From the NCBI GenBank assembly GCA_022605955.1, contig JAKCOZ010000041.1:4018501-4082500 (forward strand): a DNA stretch of 64,000 nucleotides, given 5' to 3'. The notes beneath the pieces are model-generated. The model made no database searches, was not told where the DNA came from, and saw only the letters and a program-made list of their open reading frames with translations. A program made the position numbers and the translations under genes. The DNA comes from Rallus limicola. Its lineage: Eukaryota > Chordata > Aves > Gruiformes > Rallidae. How positions within the stretch are numbered: position 1 is the first letter of the stretch; the number at the start of each line of letters is the position of its first letter. Of this stretch, positions 37,171 to 49,500 are shown piece by piece.

Positions 37171-37712
37171 TGCCCTTGTGAGGCCCCAGCTGGAGTCCTG
37201 TGTCCAGAGCTGGGGGCCCCAGGACAAGAAAGATGTGGGACTATTGGAGAGGGGTCAGAGGAGCCACGGAGATGCTCAGTGGGCTGGAGCAGCTCCCCTA
37301 TAAAGAGAGGCTGAGGGAGCTGGACTGGGTCAGCCTGGAGAAGAGAAGGCTGTGGGGGGACCTCATTGCAGCCTTCCAGTCCCTGAAGGGAGCAGAGACA
37401 CAGGAGGGAATTGGCTTTTTAAAAGGGTAGACAATGGCAGGACAGGGGAGAATGGATTAAAGCTAAAGGAAGGAAGGTATTAGGGAGAAGTTTTTTAAAG
37501 AGAGTGGTGAGGTGCTGGAACAGGTTGCCCAGAGAGGGGGTGGTTGACCCATACCTGGGGGTGTTCAAGGCCAGGTTGGATGGGCCCTGGGCAACCTTGT
37601 GTAGCTCCAGGCCTGGAGGTTGGTGGCCCTGCCTCTGGCAGGGGGTTGGAGCTCTGTGATCCTTGGGGTCCCTTCCAACCCAGACCAGTCTGGGATTCTA
37701 TGATTCCATGGT
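37171..37712 (+). mobile_element. CR1 LINE, 5'-truncated, nearly complete 3' end
   Basis: The block starts within late ORF2 (tgaggccccagctggagtcc), passes through a segment around cagcctggagaagagaaggc and ggacctcattgcagccttcc, then gtgctggaacaggttgccca, and finishes with ggtcccttccaacccagacc and gattctatgattccatgg. It is one of the least decayed copies, although its frames are broken (tag after about 80 codons). Only the C-terminal tail of ORF2 and the 3' untranslated region are present. Confidence 0.93.
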
Positions 37713-40700
37713 ATTACCCCAAACTTATCTCTGACAGAGGGAAATTCCATCAGGCAAGGCATGTTCCTGATCACTAATAGGCACAGCTAGTCCCTTGCCA
37801 TACAGCTCTTTTACTATCTGCTTTCTTACCAGAAGATTAGCTACCCATAAATAACTTTCAAAAAAAATAAAGTCCTTTATTCAGTAAATTGAAACTTCTT
37901 ACGCTGAACTTCTAACCCTTTCTTAAAGAGGATATAATTTTTTAATTCCTCTAAAGCTTATTTCACCTTTCTTTAAAAAAGGCTCCTCTACTTAAAAAAA
38001 AAAATGGTGACAAAATATCATCTTTGTTAAATTACTTTTTCAATAGTATATGATTTATAGTTGATTAGGTAATTAAATCAAATACAAGTGGCTGAAAGTA
38101 AATCTATTTTTATCATCCCTGTAAATTAAAAGTTCCGCATCATAAAAAATCATGACCATCTTGAAAATGACTAGTCAAGTGCTTTTTATAGGCAAGCAGG
38201 ATTTATTGTCAATTAACGTATTGAACTGTATAGTCAGCATAACCCTGTGCTCAAGACTTTTTAAATTATTGGCTTCCGCTATCAAGCTGCTCCATATCAC
38301 AGTAATGAAATGTATCTAGCTATTCACATATTGAACAATTCCTTAGGTTGGGTTTATATCTCACTATAACAACATTTCATTTTATTATTATCTCTGATTC
38401 CCTGTAATGAATACAAATACATTCCTTTTTTTCCATCATGGGTTTATCAATTTTCATCGATTTACCTGTAATGAATGCAGACAAAATAGGAGAGGAAAAA
38501 AGACTTTAAAGAGATCATATCCACTAAATATCTGTAAATTCCAAAGTTTTACTCTTGTGGTCACATGAATTCAAAGAAATCACTCAGAAAAACAATTAAA
38601 ATGAAATATTAGTTATGTAAAATAACTGGGAAAGGTAATTTTAAGGTGTCTATCTTATGGGATATTTGCTTTGGAAATTTTCTTTCTATAGACTTTAAAG
38701 AAAAATATTGTCATTATAGTTTTGTATTTTATATAGACTAATATGTCATAAAGCACTCCATTTTTCTTTTTCAATAAAGGTTAACTTGACTAGTGAAAAT
38801 GCAAGGTCTGAATAGGTAGACACAAAACATATTTGAAAATTATTCATCTCCCATTCTCACTGGGAAATCCCCTGGAGCCACTCACTGAGGAAGGTACCAC
38901 ACTGTTCAAGTGCTTACTGCACAGGAGACCTCAGCACAGCTTATGTATTTTCTGCAGTTTAGGTACTAGTATTTTAATTTTTTCCTTAATTCTGAAACCT
39001 AAATAAAACTAGATCAGTTGAAGTCATCCTGAAACTCACATTCCAACTGTTACAAACTTTCATATTGAAAAACAAACTTTTAAATGAAAATATAAACAGT
39101 GTTCTCAGTTGTGACATTTTATTGCACTATAACAATTGCCTCTGCTTGTACTTGGTAATTATATCATTATGTGACGAAGTAATTTGATATGAAACAAAGT
39201 GATACAATAACATCCTGGCTTTCATTCGGGCACAGAAAAAAAACGACAAACCCATGGAACTTATAAGGTCTGGCCTATCTAGGAAAACAGTACTGACAGC
39301 AGAATCTGACCTATTGCATTTATGTTTTGTGGCAGAACAGGAAAAGGTTAGCTTCATAAAAAAAAAAAAGAACTGATTGATAGGCAGAAGACAGCTATCC
39401 TAGTTTTTGTACATACACATTCTCCTTTTAAGAGGTAGAAGACTTGTTTGAAATCAGTTTCACATGTAAGTTTGGTTGTTTGTTTCATTGTTGGTTGGTT
39501 GGGGTTTTTTTTATTGAGGAAATGTGCTTGTAACTGTCTAGCAGAATCCTACACATGTTGTTAATGCCTCAGGATATCATAATCAAACAGTATATTCAGA
39601 TTTTCAAACAAACGGATAGTATGACCAGCAGTAAAATCATGCTTTAAGAACAGAACTCATGCCCAACTGTTGGGCATCAAAACTTATTATTCCTTTCACT
39701 AATTTATTGTCTAAAGAAGCAATGTTCAGTATTCTCTGTGATGAACACAAGGTAATCCTTTCCTTATGGAAGAAACTGCATCATTGGTCTTCTGCAGCCC
39801 TGTCTGAAACTCCCATCGCTTAGTGTTGAAGGAAGAAGAGACAGAAAGTTACACCTGTTCCAAGTTGGAAGAACTGCAGTGAAGAAAATATCATGTTTAC
39901 AGATGACTTCTCTCTTTCCCTCATACATGTAGCTGTTGTGTAGAACAAAAATCTGCTCCACCAGCCTCTTCTGTTTATCCCTCAATTTCTCTATAAACAA
40001 TGTGTAGCATCTTTGATAACTGTAACACCTCAGGGGCTTAGTGCAAGTGATAGAAATAGCCAAATCAGGTTATCTGGCCCCTAACAGAGGTTGGGGTCAC
40101 CTCCTCTACAACAGAAGACAGAAAAGATGCAAGGGAAGGAAAACAGGCAGTGTACTTCTGCCAGCTACTAGAAGAGGTGCAGAAAACTAGTAGTCAGTGC
40201 CAGAACAAGGATTTCCAAAACACGGGTATTCTAGTCCTGTTAAATGTATAGATTCCTTCTCAGAAACAAGATGTGATGATAATAGAGTTAGAAAACAGTG
40301 CTTCTCAGCATTACAGGTTACTCCCAGAAATCTCATCATACATGTTAAAATTCTTATATATTACAAATCAAGTTTATTTTTTAAGCTTAAAAAATGAGAA
40401 GACATGTAAGAGTAACTCAGCAGCTCTTTTTAGTGTTGCAAAATTGGGAAAGAATATGAATATGCACAATCCCCCCCCCCCCCCCATGTACTAATAACTT
40501 TTTCTGCTGTGGCAAAAGGAAGTTCAGAAACAGCCAGACTGATTGTCTCTACACCTACTGAATCACCTTTTCCAAGGAGTTGTCTAGGTCACCCTACTGA
40601 AGCTAAACACAAGGGTACCAAACTTCCCTGTGTGGCTTTGAGAATTCCAGCCTACAACTTTACAAGCGTGCTTTAGATAAGTTACTTCCAAATAGAAACA

Positions 40701-41924
40701 TCCTTATCTTCTCTCATTTTAGCAGCTTCAGAAGGCTTTCAGTGTTACTGTTGTCAGTAAATAAACGATGTATTTAATTGTCATAGCCATTTGGGGGTTT
40801 TTTTGGTCACATGTAATATCCTAAGTCACAGGTGTTGCATTTAATATTTGGACAATCAGCACAGTCTAAAGCTTTATAACATTATACATCAGGAAGTAAA
40901 TTGTTGAATGTGGCACTCAGTGGTACTATGTACAAAGTGTGCCAGATGGAAGTGACAAAAAAATGTCCAGAATGAAAGAACATAGAAGACAATACCTATT
41001 TGTAAAACACATATATGACTAACTTTGCTGATGCTCGTTTTAGCAGAAATTGTGTTTTGATCCAAAATATTCGATGAGAAGAAAGTAGTAGGCAAGTTAT
41101 TTAAGACTATAAGCGTGCAAAAAACCCCAACAAACAGTAATTACAACAGGGTCTTGTGGAAGATTTGACATTTCTTAGAAATACTTTAACACACTTTATT
41201 ATGGATTGTTATCTCTTGGGAGCTTCTGTTTCAATGGTAAAGCAATCTGTATCATCTTCTAGAGTTTCAAAGTTGAATTGAAATCTGCAGAGTTTTGCCT
41301 CTATCACAGACAACAATTAATCTAAAAAAAAAAAAAAGACTTCTCTAAACACCTGTTTAAACACACATCTTATTTTTGTGCATCATTAATATATTTACAA
41401 TAAATAAGAATAATCCTATCCCATAATATTTGCCCCCAAGTCCAAGTTTTCCTAGTAGCCTCAATGTTTTGGAGTTGTCTTCAGTTACTCTGATGGACAG
41501 GCTCATTCCCAACCACTGGTAATAGCTCTTCTGAAGGAGAATGTACATTGCATGTCAGGTTTGGAAATATTAATGATCTTCCTTGGAAAACAGAAATGAA
41601 ACTAAATAATGTAAAATCCAGCCTGTTTGCCCACTAGTCAAATTACAATGCTTTGGAAAAGGTTTCACACCACTGCAATCTGTTTCGTGCCCTTTCAGCA
41701 TGCCCTAGCCTCACCACAAAATATTTCACATCTTTCTGATTCTCTACCAATGCTATTAGAAAATCTATTCATTATGACAGCATACAATCTCCAGTGGGCA
41801 TTAAATCCCCAAGAAATGTGGAAAAAATGAAGGTGCTCAGAGTGACGCTGGGCACTGGTGATTTACTGAACTGCTATAGCTGACTGCTTAAGAAGGCCAG
41901 AGGCATAACAGTTCCATTGGAATA
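37713..41924. other. No gene; AT-rich, with a poly-C run at 40471-40485
   Basis: From 37850 to 39100 the sequence is very AT-rich and unique. A run of 15 cytosines sits at 40471-40485. A run of about 14 adenines lies near 41324. No coding, LTR or CR1 signature is present. Confidence 0.5.
40471..40485. repeat. Poly-C homopolymer, 15 bp
   Basis: Fifteen consecutive cytosines in an otherwise AT-rich context. Its length is likely to be polymorphic and error-prone in sequencing. Confidence 0.95.
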
Positions 41925-42025
41925 GTGACTTTGTTAATGAAGGAAAGATGTAAAGTAAAAGACAGGGGAAGTGACCTGGTTATTTGTACCGCAGAGGATC
42001 CTGATTCAAACCCAGAGTCTAAGAG
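41925..42025 (-). mobile_element. Possible MIR-like SINE fragment
   Basis: Read on the minus strand: actctgggtttgaatcagga, then taaccaggtcacttcccctg, then a segment ending tttactttacatctttcc. The gggtttgaatc block resembles a decayed Pol III B box, and the order that follows resembles the MIR core. Divergence is high and the ends are not defined, so this is tentative. Confidence 0.33.
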
Positions 42026-42084
42026 AGAGAAGTAAAGGGAGGAAAAATAACAACTTGCTAAAGAAATAACTTTGATTCTAGCCA

Positions 42085-42428
42085 TCCTGGGTCTGCTCAG
42101 GCCAGAGTTAACCTCCCCAGGCAGTCTGCACAGGTGAGCTGAGTTAGCCCGGGCTGTTTTCTGCACCATGTCACTCCTCCATAAATGGGGCTAGTCTGAG
42201 TGCGGCCTAGCCTTCTGTCTGTCCTTGTGTCATGCAGCATTCTGTTATCATCACGTTGGTAACGTTTGGCATTATCATCGGGTGTAATTGTCTGTTATTG
42301 TTCTATTTACATGGTGCTTTTGCCAGTAAATTGTCCTTATCCCTACCCATGGAGGCCCTGTCTTTCTCCTCTGGGATTGAGTAAGCGGCATGTGGTGCTC
42401 AGCCCCTGTTTGGGGCTGAACCACCACA
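42085..42428 (+). mobile_element. Solo ERV LTR, related to the one at 34310
   Basis: Shared blocks in the same order: aggccagagttaacctcc, acaggtgagctgagttag, tgttattgttctattt, a segment around gccagtaaattgtccttatc, and gtgctcagcccctgtttggg, ending at caccaca (42428). No primer-binding site or viral sequence follows, so it looks like a solo LTR. The bases ctagc occur at 42078-42082 and 42429-42433 and could be a 5-bp target duplication, although the 5' end does not start with a clean TG. It lacks the middle segment present in the copy at 34310. Confidence 0.75.
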
Positions 42429-42956
42429 CTAGCACATTTATTTCAATTTGGAAAAAGGAGACATCTTTTTTCTTTTGCTTTAAGCAAGTTTATTTTGTGA
42501 TAAACTCTATTAGTAACAGCATTTTCCACTCACTGTACTCCCAGCTGTAATTTTATGATCCTCTTCCTTCTCCCACTGTTTCTGGATATTCTGAACAAGT
42601 TGAGGTGAGAACCCTGCATGCCCAGCAGTATCTCTTTAAGACCCCAGACAGACACTGTGCAAAGTCTTCCTGTCCCAAAGGACATGCTGACCGAAGTGTG
42701 CAGCCCTCCAACAATGTAGGTTAGTTGTTGGCTTTGCTGCAAAGGTCATAGCTCCTGTTATGCACTCTCAAGCCTAAAAGCCCGCCGCTGTCTTTGAAAC
42801 CCTGACAATAACAGTCTCCTCAAGTGTTATGACATTGTTTGAGACACACAACCAAACAAAAATGTGCCAGAAGGTGCTTAGAGGAAGCATGCAGCTTAAA
42901 TAAAACCTGTTGCAGGATGGGTCAAGTGAGCCCACCCTGCAGACACAAGATCTTCC
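42429..42956. other. No gene or repeat recognised
   Basis: Unique sequence between the solo LTR and the coiled-coil ORF remnant. Confidence 0.45.
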
Positions 42957-43259
42957 ATGCTTAGCACAGCCTCTCCACCTTCAAGCACTTTACAAGGCAC
43001 CTCAGTAAAAGAACTTCTTCAATCTCTTCATTTAAAAATCGATAACCTTCAAGCTTCCACAGCCTCCTTTGAGACTAAGGTAAATAAAACTGAGGGAAGG
43101 CTGGAGGGATTTGAAAAGCAATGGAGTCAATTGAAACTCAAACAACAAAGAGAGGAATTCTGTAATAAAAATCACAAAGGAGAGAAAACTGTGTTTAAGC
43201 ATTATGGAGCTCCTGAAAGAAGATTAGAGTCTTTGGAAAAATCAACAGCATTGTCATAG
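42957..43259 (+). pseudogene. Possible LINE ORF1-like coiled-coil remnant
   Basis: A 100-codon open frame encodes a polar, heptad-rich peptide: SVKELLQSLHLKIDNLQAS, then KVNKTEGRLEGFEKQWSQLK, then PERRLESLEKST. Spacing of leucine, isoleucine and other apolar residues suggests a coiled coil. The style recalls the N-terminal half of an L1-type ORF1 protein. L1-like LINEs are rare in birds, so an alternative is an unrelated coiled-coil pseudogene or chance. No RNA-binding domain is recognisable downstream, where all frames soon close. Confidence 0.3.
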
Positions 43260-46200
43260 TACTTAATGCTCTGAGCATCTTCTCTGAAAAATCCAAGATG
43301 GCTGGAAATTTATGGAGAAATCCAAAGCAGACATAATGAAGAAAAGTCCATTATCTGGAGTAGCAAAAGCAATACATCTGCATGAGCGTTCAAGGTTCAA
43401 AGTGCTGCGTAGGAAGAACATAAAAATCATAGATAGCGTGTGACTGAAGGCAGGGCTGAAGCAGTCGCCAAAGAATTAGAATAAAAATAGAGATCTGCCA
43501 TCTTACGACTCCATAAACCCTTGGCAAATGATAGGAAGTAGCTTCATTTGAGGAAAGAAATTTTACTAAATGACCCTGCATCAATCTTCTGACATGCCAG
43601 ACTCTGATTAGTACTCTTGAGAGAAGAAATGCAACACTGCTGGGAAGCAGAAGCAGCACAATGTTTCACACAGAACTGAGAAACAGCGGGAAGAAGTCAG
43701 ATAGCTAAACCTATCAAAAATTATCCAACCTATTTGTTTCATTCCTTTGCCACAGGAGATGCATCTGAACATGACTGTTCAGGAAAAAGCTGTTTGCCCT
43801 ATCACCCAGAATGTGGGGCATCGGTGATTTCACTCTCACATGTTGGCATGAAATAATATATTCAACTAAAATACATATATTCAACTAAAATTAATGCAAA
43901 ATTTTAATTAACATAAGTCAATATAAGGCTAAAGAGTTCTTAATTAATCTAATTCCTAAACTGCACTTCCAGAGCACCAATTTTACATTGCCTTATAGCA
44001 GCATTTGAAGATTATTGTTTGGATTAAGAACTGTTGCTTATATATATGGCTAATAATGTGGCTAATATGGAAGTCACTACCTCAATCAACATTATTGATA
44101 ATTATAAATCATTATACTATTACAGTAAAATAAATAAATATATGACAAAGACCTTTAATAGCAGCTTGTTTTGTACCAAGAACCAGAAAGGAAAGGAAAA
44201 GAAAAAAGAAAATAAGGAATCTCATAACCTTCCCTTCCTGTTTGAAGGAGCACCTTAGTACACCTTCACTTTAACCCCTTGTCATTGGTACCTTAGACTG
44301 AAAATATCCTTGCATATCTGAGCTAGATATATTTATTTCTGTTGCCCTGGTGTATTGCACCCACAAGGAATGTATGAAGTAGGCATGATAGTGCTGAGAA
44401 ATGAGACTGACTGGGACAGAATGTGTCTGAGGCATGAACTGCTCAAATCAAGCAGTAGTTAACAAGAAATCAGCTAGTGATACTGATGTGAAATGTAGTA
44501 GATTTATCTCACATCATCTGATGAGATGTCAGGGCTCCGAGGGTACCAAAAGACCTTCTTGTCCTTGAGCAGCCACACCAGGGTCCCCCACACCTACACC
44601 CTCTACCCTTGCACCAAGGTCAGTTAAGGTCAGGCCTAACCCCAGCCTTGCTTGAGATATGGTGTAGGCAAGCCTACAAGAAGAGAAATAACTTGCAACA
44701 AAGTACGTTCTTAACCAAATCCCTGCATCCTACAGATTTTCTTTGCTTTCTGAGTACCATTCTTTGTGTGGTTGCATGATTTGCATGACCTGAACATAAA
44801 GTAGAAACAGAGAGGAAGGTAAATATTTTGAAGCACAGGAAATAAAACAGCTAGTTTGCCTCCCTAAAATATAAAGCATATAGAGAGAAGCATCTTCTAC
44901 AAGTAAAATGGAGAGGTTCACAGTAAAATTTCTTCTTTTTTAAAAACTTTTTAAACCACATTCAAACTAGAAGCATACAAGCTGACATCCTGACTTCCAA
45001 AGCACTGGGGTTGAACAGAAAGCATCCCAGAATAGAATTTAAATAATGCTATAGCATCTACTATCTAGCACAGGCTCATGATTTTGAGTTGGCTTTCTTT
45101 CAGTTTTTTGACGTATGTGTACATGAAGGCTTCCGTGGCTGGCTGATTTGTTTGTGGTTCTTCCTTGCAGTGTTTTGCTAACCTTCCTTTACGTATTTTT
45201 AATGAATACTACAAATAGGAAATGTGTAAACTCATCCTGAGAAGAGGCTATAATGTCTTCCTGTGCTTTTGATTCACTGCCTCATTTGCAAGATTGCTGC
45301 TTATTCACAAATTAATTATGCAATGGCATCTTTAGCTAATAAAGTCTAAACAAAAAACATTTAATCCAATTCATAGCTTTTTCTCAATCAAACCAAGTCT
45401 GTCAAACATAATTACATTACACATGCAAAGCAGGAACAAGCCAAACATGTGCCACACCTGTTTAGCACTTCTTCAGGCAGACGATATACAGTAGAAGAAC
45501 AGTTGGCAGCACAGATGGCAAAGCAAAGACGACTTGTGAAAAATGTAGTTGTGGAGTGTGGTTTTGTGACTTTTATTGATGGGAAGGGTCAGATAGTGAT
45601 CTCAGTGTATGTCAAACACACCTTTCTGGTAATTTTAGGTTTGGCAACTCTAATTTTAGAGATGCAAACCCCATTCTTCCTGGCTTTCTAAAGGAAGAGG
45701 TCCCAGCAGCTCACAGGGACTCATTGCTGGTTTCCAACCATAGCCACGAGCTTTCAGGACACGTTTGTTATCATTATGATCATTGAAACTATGCTGTATT
45801 TCAGGGTGTATCTAAACAACATAACCCCCCACCAACCTATTTGGCATTAACAAGCACAGTGATTCTATACATTTCCATGCATCCAATCCACATCAACTCA
45901 GTGAGGAGCCAGGTGTTTCATTTGGGATAACAAAATCAAAAGATAACCTGAGCAGTCCTGGGTAGCTTCTCAATTTTGTGGATGTGCTTAATTATTAAAG
46001 CAGACATATAATTTAATATTAATGTGCATTTATTGTTATTTCTATGTTAAAGCTATGTAATTATATCAAGAGGCACAGTTCCTGAAAAATTATGTCAGCT
46101 AGACCTTTCATATTTAGTGAAAAAATCTCTACCATTTCATTTCCAAAGTTAGCCTCTTGCAGGAGTCAAGATACCCAAATCCAATCAATGCATCGCTCCT

Positions 46201-46318
46201 TAGTTCCTAACATCTAATATCTAGCCATTGGCTTCCTGTACGCAGAGGAAAAGGAAAGAAAATCAGAAGACAAAACTAAAAATATTCTTAGTCCAAATAG
46301 CTTGTGTCTCCTATGGCA
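43260..46318. other. No gene; small tandem duplication at 43857-43892
   Basis: A short duplication of tatattcaactaaaat is present at 43857-43892. An 80-codon open frame at 45449-45691 (including SSGRRYTVEEQLAAQMAKQR) is followed by a hydrophobic run, but I recognise no family and it lacks clear splice sites. The rest is unique. Confidence 0.4.
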
Positions 46319-46321
46319 GTG

Positions 46322-46500
46322 TCATGGTTTAACTCCAGCTGGCAGCTCAGCCCCACACAGCTATGTGCTCCCTCCCCACAGTAGGATGGAGAAGACAATC
46401 AGAGGGTAAGAGGGAAAAAACTCATAGCTTGAGATCAAGACAGTTCAGTAGGAAAGCAAAAGCTGTGCATGCAAGCAAAGCAAGAACAGGAATTCATTAA
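46322..46500 (-). mobile_element. ERV LTR fragment, reverse orientation
   Basis: On the plus strand, tgtcatggtttaactccagc is the reversed LTR 3' end. Then come ctcagccccacacagctatg, aactcatagcttgagatcaa, agacagttcagtagg and a segment around aaagcaagaacaggaattca. It is the downstream third of the avian LTR type whose 3' block also ends the copy at 33096. The 5' part is missing and no primer-binding site adjoins it. Confidence 0.78.
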
Positions 46501-49500
46501 TGTACAATTCAGTGTGAACTTACACCAACTTGTGCTACACATGGAAGGATGGTCTGTATGCCCTTTTCCATTCCACGTGCAGTGTGCTCCTGCAGTTGGT
46601 GGAGCTGACTGCAGGGGGGCTAGGAGAGACCATGGAAATGGGCTGCCTCTCCATCCTTGAATACAGGAATCAGGAGATAAATAAAAACAGACCCATAGGA
46701 ATCTTTATGGTTCCAAGGGCTCTCTGCTTTCACTTCACATCTGGTTGTAAGATTTTAATAAGCATGGCATAATTTAATTGGCAAAAGAGCTTATTAAGAA
46801 CATTTTAAAATAAACATTCTGAAGAATAAATTCTAAATTCACTGTTGGCATCCCTGCATCCAAGCAGAGTATAGCTCAAATATACACGTAATTATTTTAC
46901 AACAGGAAGAATGGACCTGTCCCGACTGCTATGCTTCAAGTACGTTAGACACTAGAGGAGCTCATTCTCCACTGAACTTCTCTTGCTGCTTTCAAACTTG
47001 TTTTCCACTTACGTGATCAAAATGCTAACAAAGTATTCATACAGGATTTCCCACAGGTGTAGGTACACTAAATGGAGACTCTGCAGCATCAAGGGCTGGG
47101 AAAATGGTATTGAAAACAGTGTGTGTTCAAATAACTTCTGCAGCAGTCATTCCCTAGAATGCTAAATTTTTGAATCTATTAGTGTGCTTCCAAATTCAGA
47201 AATATTCCAGTACAGAGTATTTTTTCTGCTTTTCTCCAAGGATGCTTGACCAGAGGGCTGTTAGAAAGAGCTGGAAAACTGTCAGTGGAACTAAAAAGAT
47301 AACAGAAAATAAATAAATAAAACCCAAACCGTTTTTCAGGGATTGAGTGCAAAATATTATTCAGAGGAAAATACACTGGGATTTAACTTAAACAAAGTTT
47401 AAAGAAATTCACAAAGTTTAAATTACTGAGTGAACAACAAATATCCTGGGAGAATCCTTATGACAGCACAAGTCAGAAATAAATCATCAGAAAGGAATAC
47501 GTATGTTTTTCTGAGAAGTCTCAGTACCATCATAAGTATTAAGACAAAAAATAAAATAAAATAAAATTAAACTATCATATTCAGAAAGCATATCTGTTCC
47601 AGAGCCTTATCTCCATCGAACGACGCCAAGATGAACCAGCGAGCAAAGCTATAAAATCAAAATCCCAAACGAATAAATAAAAAGGCCATCTTCTGTTTCA
47701 GAAATCAGCAGTCCCAGAACACATTGCTCTATAAATTTCTTCCCCACACACTGAAAAGAGAATGTTCTTGACTAACGGATCTTTCTTGCTGAAATATCAC
47801 CTGGGATGCATAGTACTCACTGGCAGGCTGGCACCATCTGCTTGCTGAGGCTCTAGTAAAGTAAGCAGCATAAGTGTTTCATGTTTTCATAGCACTGATT
47901 TAAAGGAAATTCTATCTGCTTTTACTCTGTCACACAGGGATGTTTATAGAAAGCCCAAGTTTATGCCACATTGTTTTTTCAGCTGTGCACTATTCCAAGT
48001 GAAGCTTACTGAACGTTTTTCTAAATCTGAAAAACGCTGGTTTTCTGGTATTTATATTTCAGTCTGAGCTAGATCAGAGCCAGTGAGGTATCAATCAATA
48101 AATGTTAACACTCTTCATGGTTGGTCGTGGATTATACCGACAGCTGTTTGAAAGGTGGCCACAGGGCTGTGAACTGAGCACCAAATTCCCTTCCCTGTCC
48201 TGTTTCCTGATGTCTTTGGGCATTTCAACTGGGTACAATGGAGCACAGCACAGAGAGCACCAAAATAAGACCATTTAAAACCAGAAGCAGTGCCAACCTG
48301 GCCCTCTACACCAAGCAAGTCCTTAAAAACCTTTCTGAGATGAGATTATTAGCATGGGGGAGGGCAATGCTGACGTGCTGAAGCAATTTAGAGGATATCA
48401 GTGCATCTTGCTGTGGTGACACGGAGTTAGTGCTAACGAACCTGAGGACATCACAGGTACCATTTCACAGCGCTGTGCTGTGTCAGGCAGACACAGCCAT
48501 CCCAGGCAGCTCTACAGCAAGAAGCCAAATGAGTTTTAAAAAACTAAGCCAAATTCACCCTCTCTTCAGCCAGTGGTATTCATGGGAGATTATCATGAAT
48601 ATCAGATGAGATTAATAACACCTACAGACAGAATGTAAGATATGTTCAGGTTTTAAAGTCAAAAAAGGACTATTACTCTCTCAGCTTTGAGCCTTTCCAT
48701 TTTACAGGGGATTTGGAAGAGTGCTCCCCACCCCCCCAAGTCAGATACAGGTACCATCTATTAATAAGTGATGTTATATTTCATACTTTAATTTTTTCAT
48801 TTAAAAAGACAAAGTACTGAAGTAATAGACAATTATTCTTTCCCCTACCTCTAACACCAACATTTAAGTAAAAATGCTTAACATAGAATGTATGAGATAT
48901 ACAGTATCGAAATTTGCTATTTCCTATCGTTGTGGCAACTGTCACTACATTTGAGGTTTAGGATCCTGTAACACTTTGAACTTTCATTAAAAAGGGCTAG
49001 TTATCAGAGAATATCCATATATACTTAAAACAGTCAAAAATATACAGCAGACAATATATCTCCATCTTAATTTTTCCCTAAACTTTATCATCTCTGTTCC
49101 CATGTAATGATTTTTATTTGGATGTTTGAATGCCTGAAATTGGCTATGAAATTATCCTTTATTCCATAAATTAATGTTGCAAATATTTATGTATAGTTTA
49201 ATCTAAGTTTACAGCCCCAGTAGTGATTTTTACATGCATGTCCATAACCATATGCATAAATATCTGTCAGACAAGTATCTTTTTAATTTCATAACTCACT
49301 TTTGATAATTGATGTTTTTATTTGGAAACAAGATTGTTGGAAAATGAGTCCTTTAAAATGACACTATTTTATACTCAGAAAAACATTTCATATTAGGAAA
49401 AATAAAATAAAGAACATTAGACCACATTAATGATCTTGCAACAAAACGTGGAAATGGCTATCAAAAGCCCTTTGATTCCCTTTATAGTTAACATTCTTCT

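Noticed and set aside
42078..42433. 5-bp ctagc flanks as a definite target duplication of the solo LTR
   Set aside because: The left copy is not followed by a clean TG terminus, so it is only suggestive.
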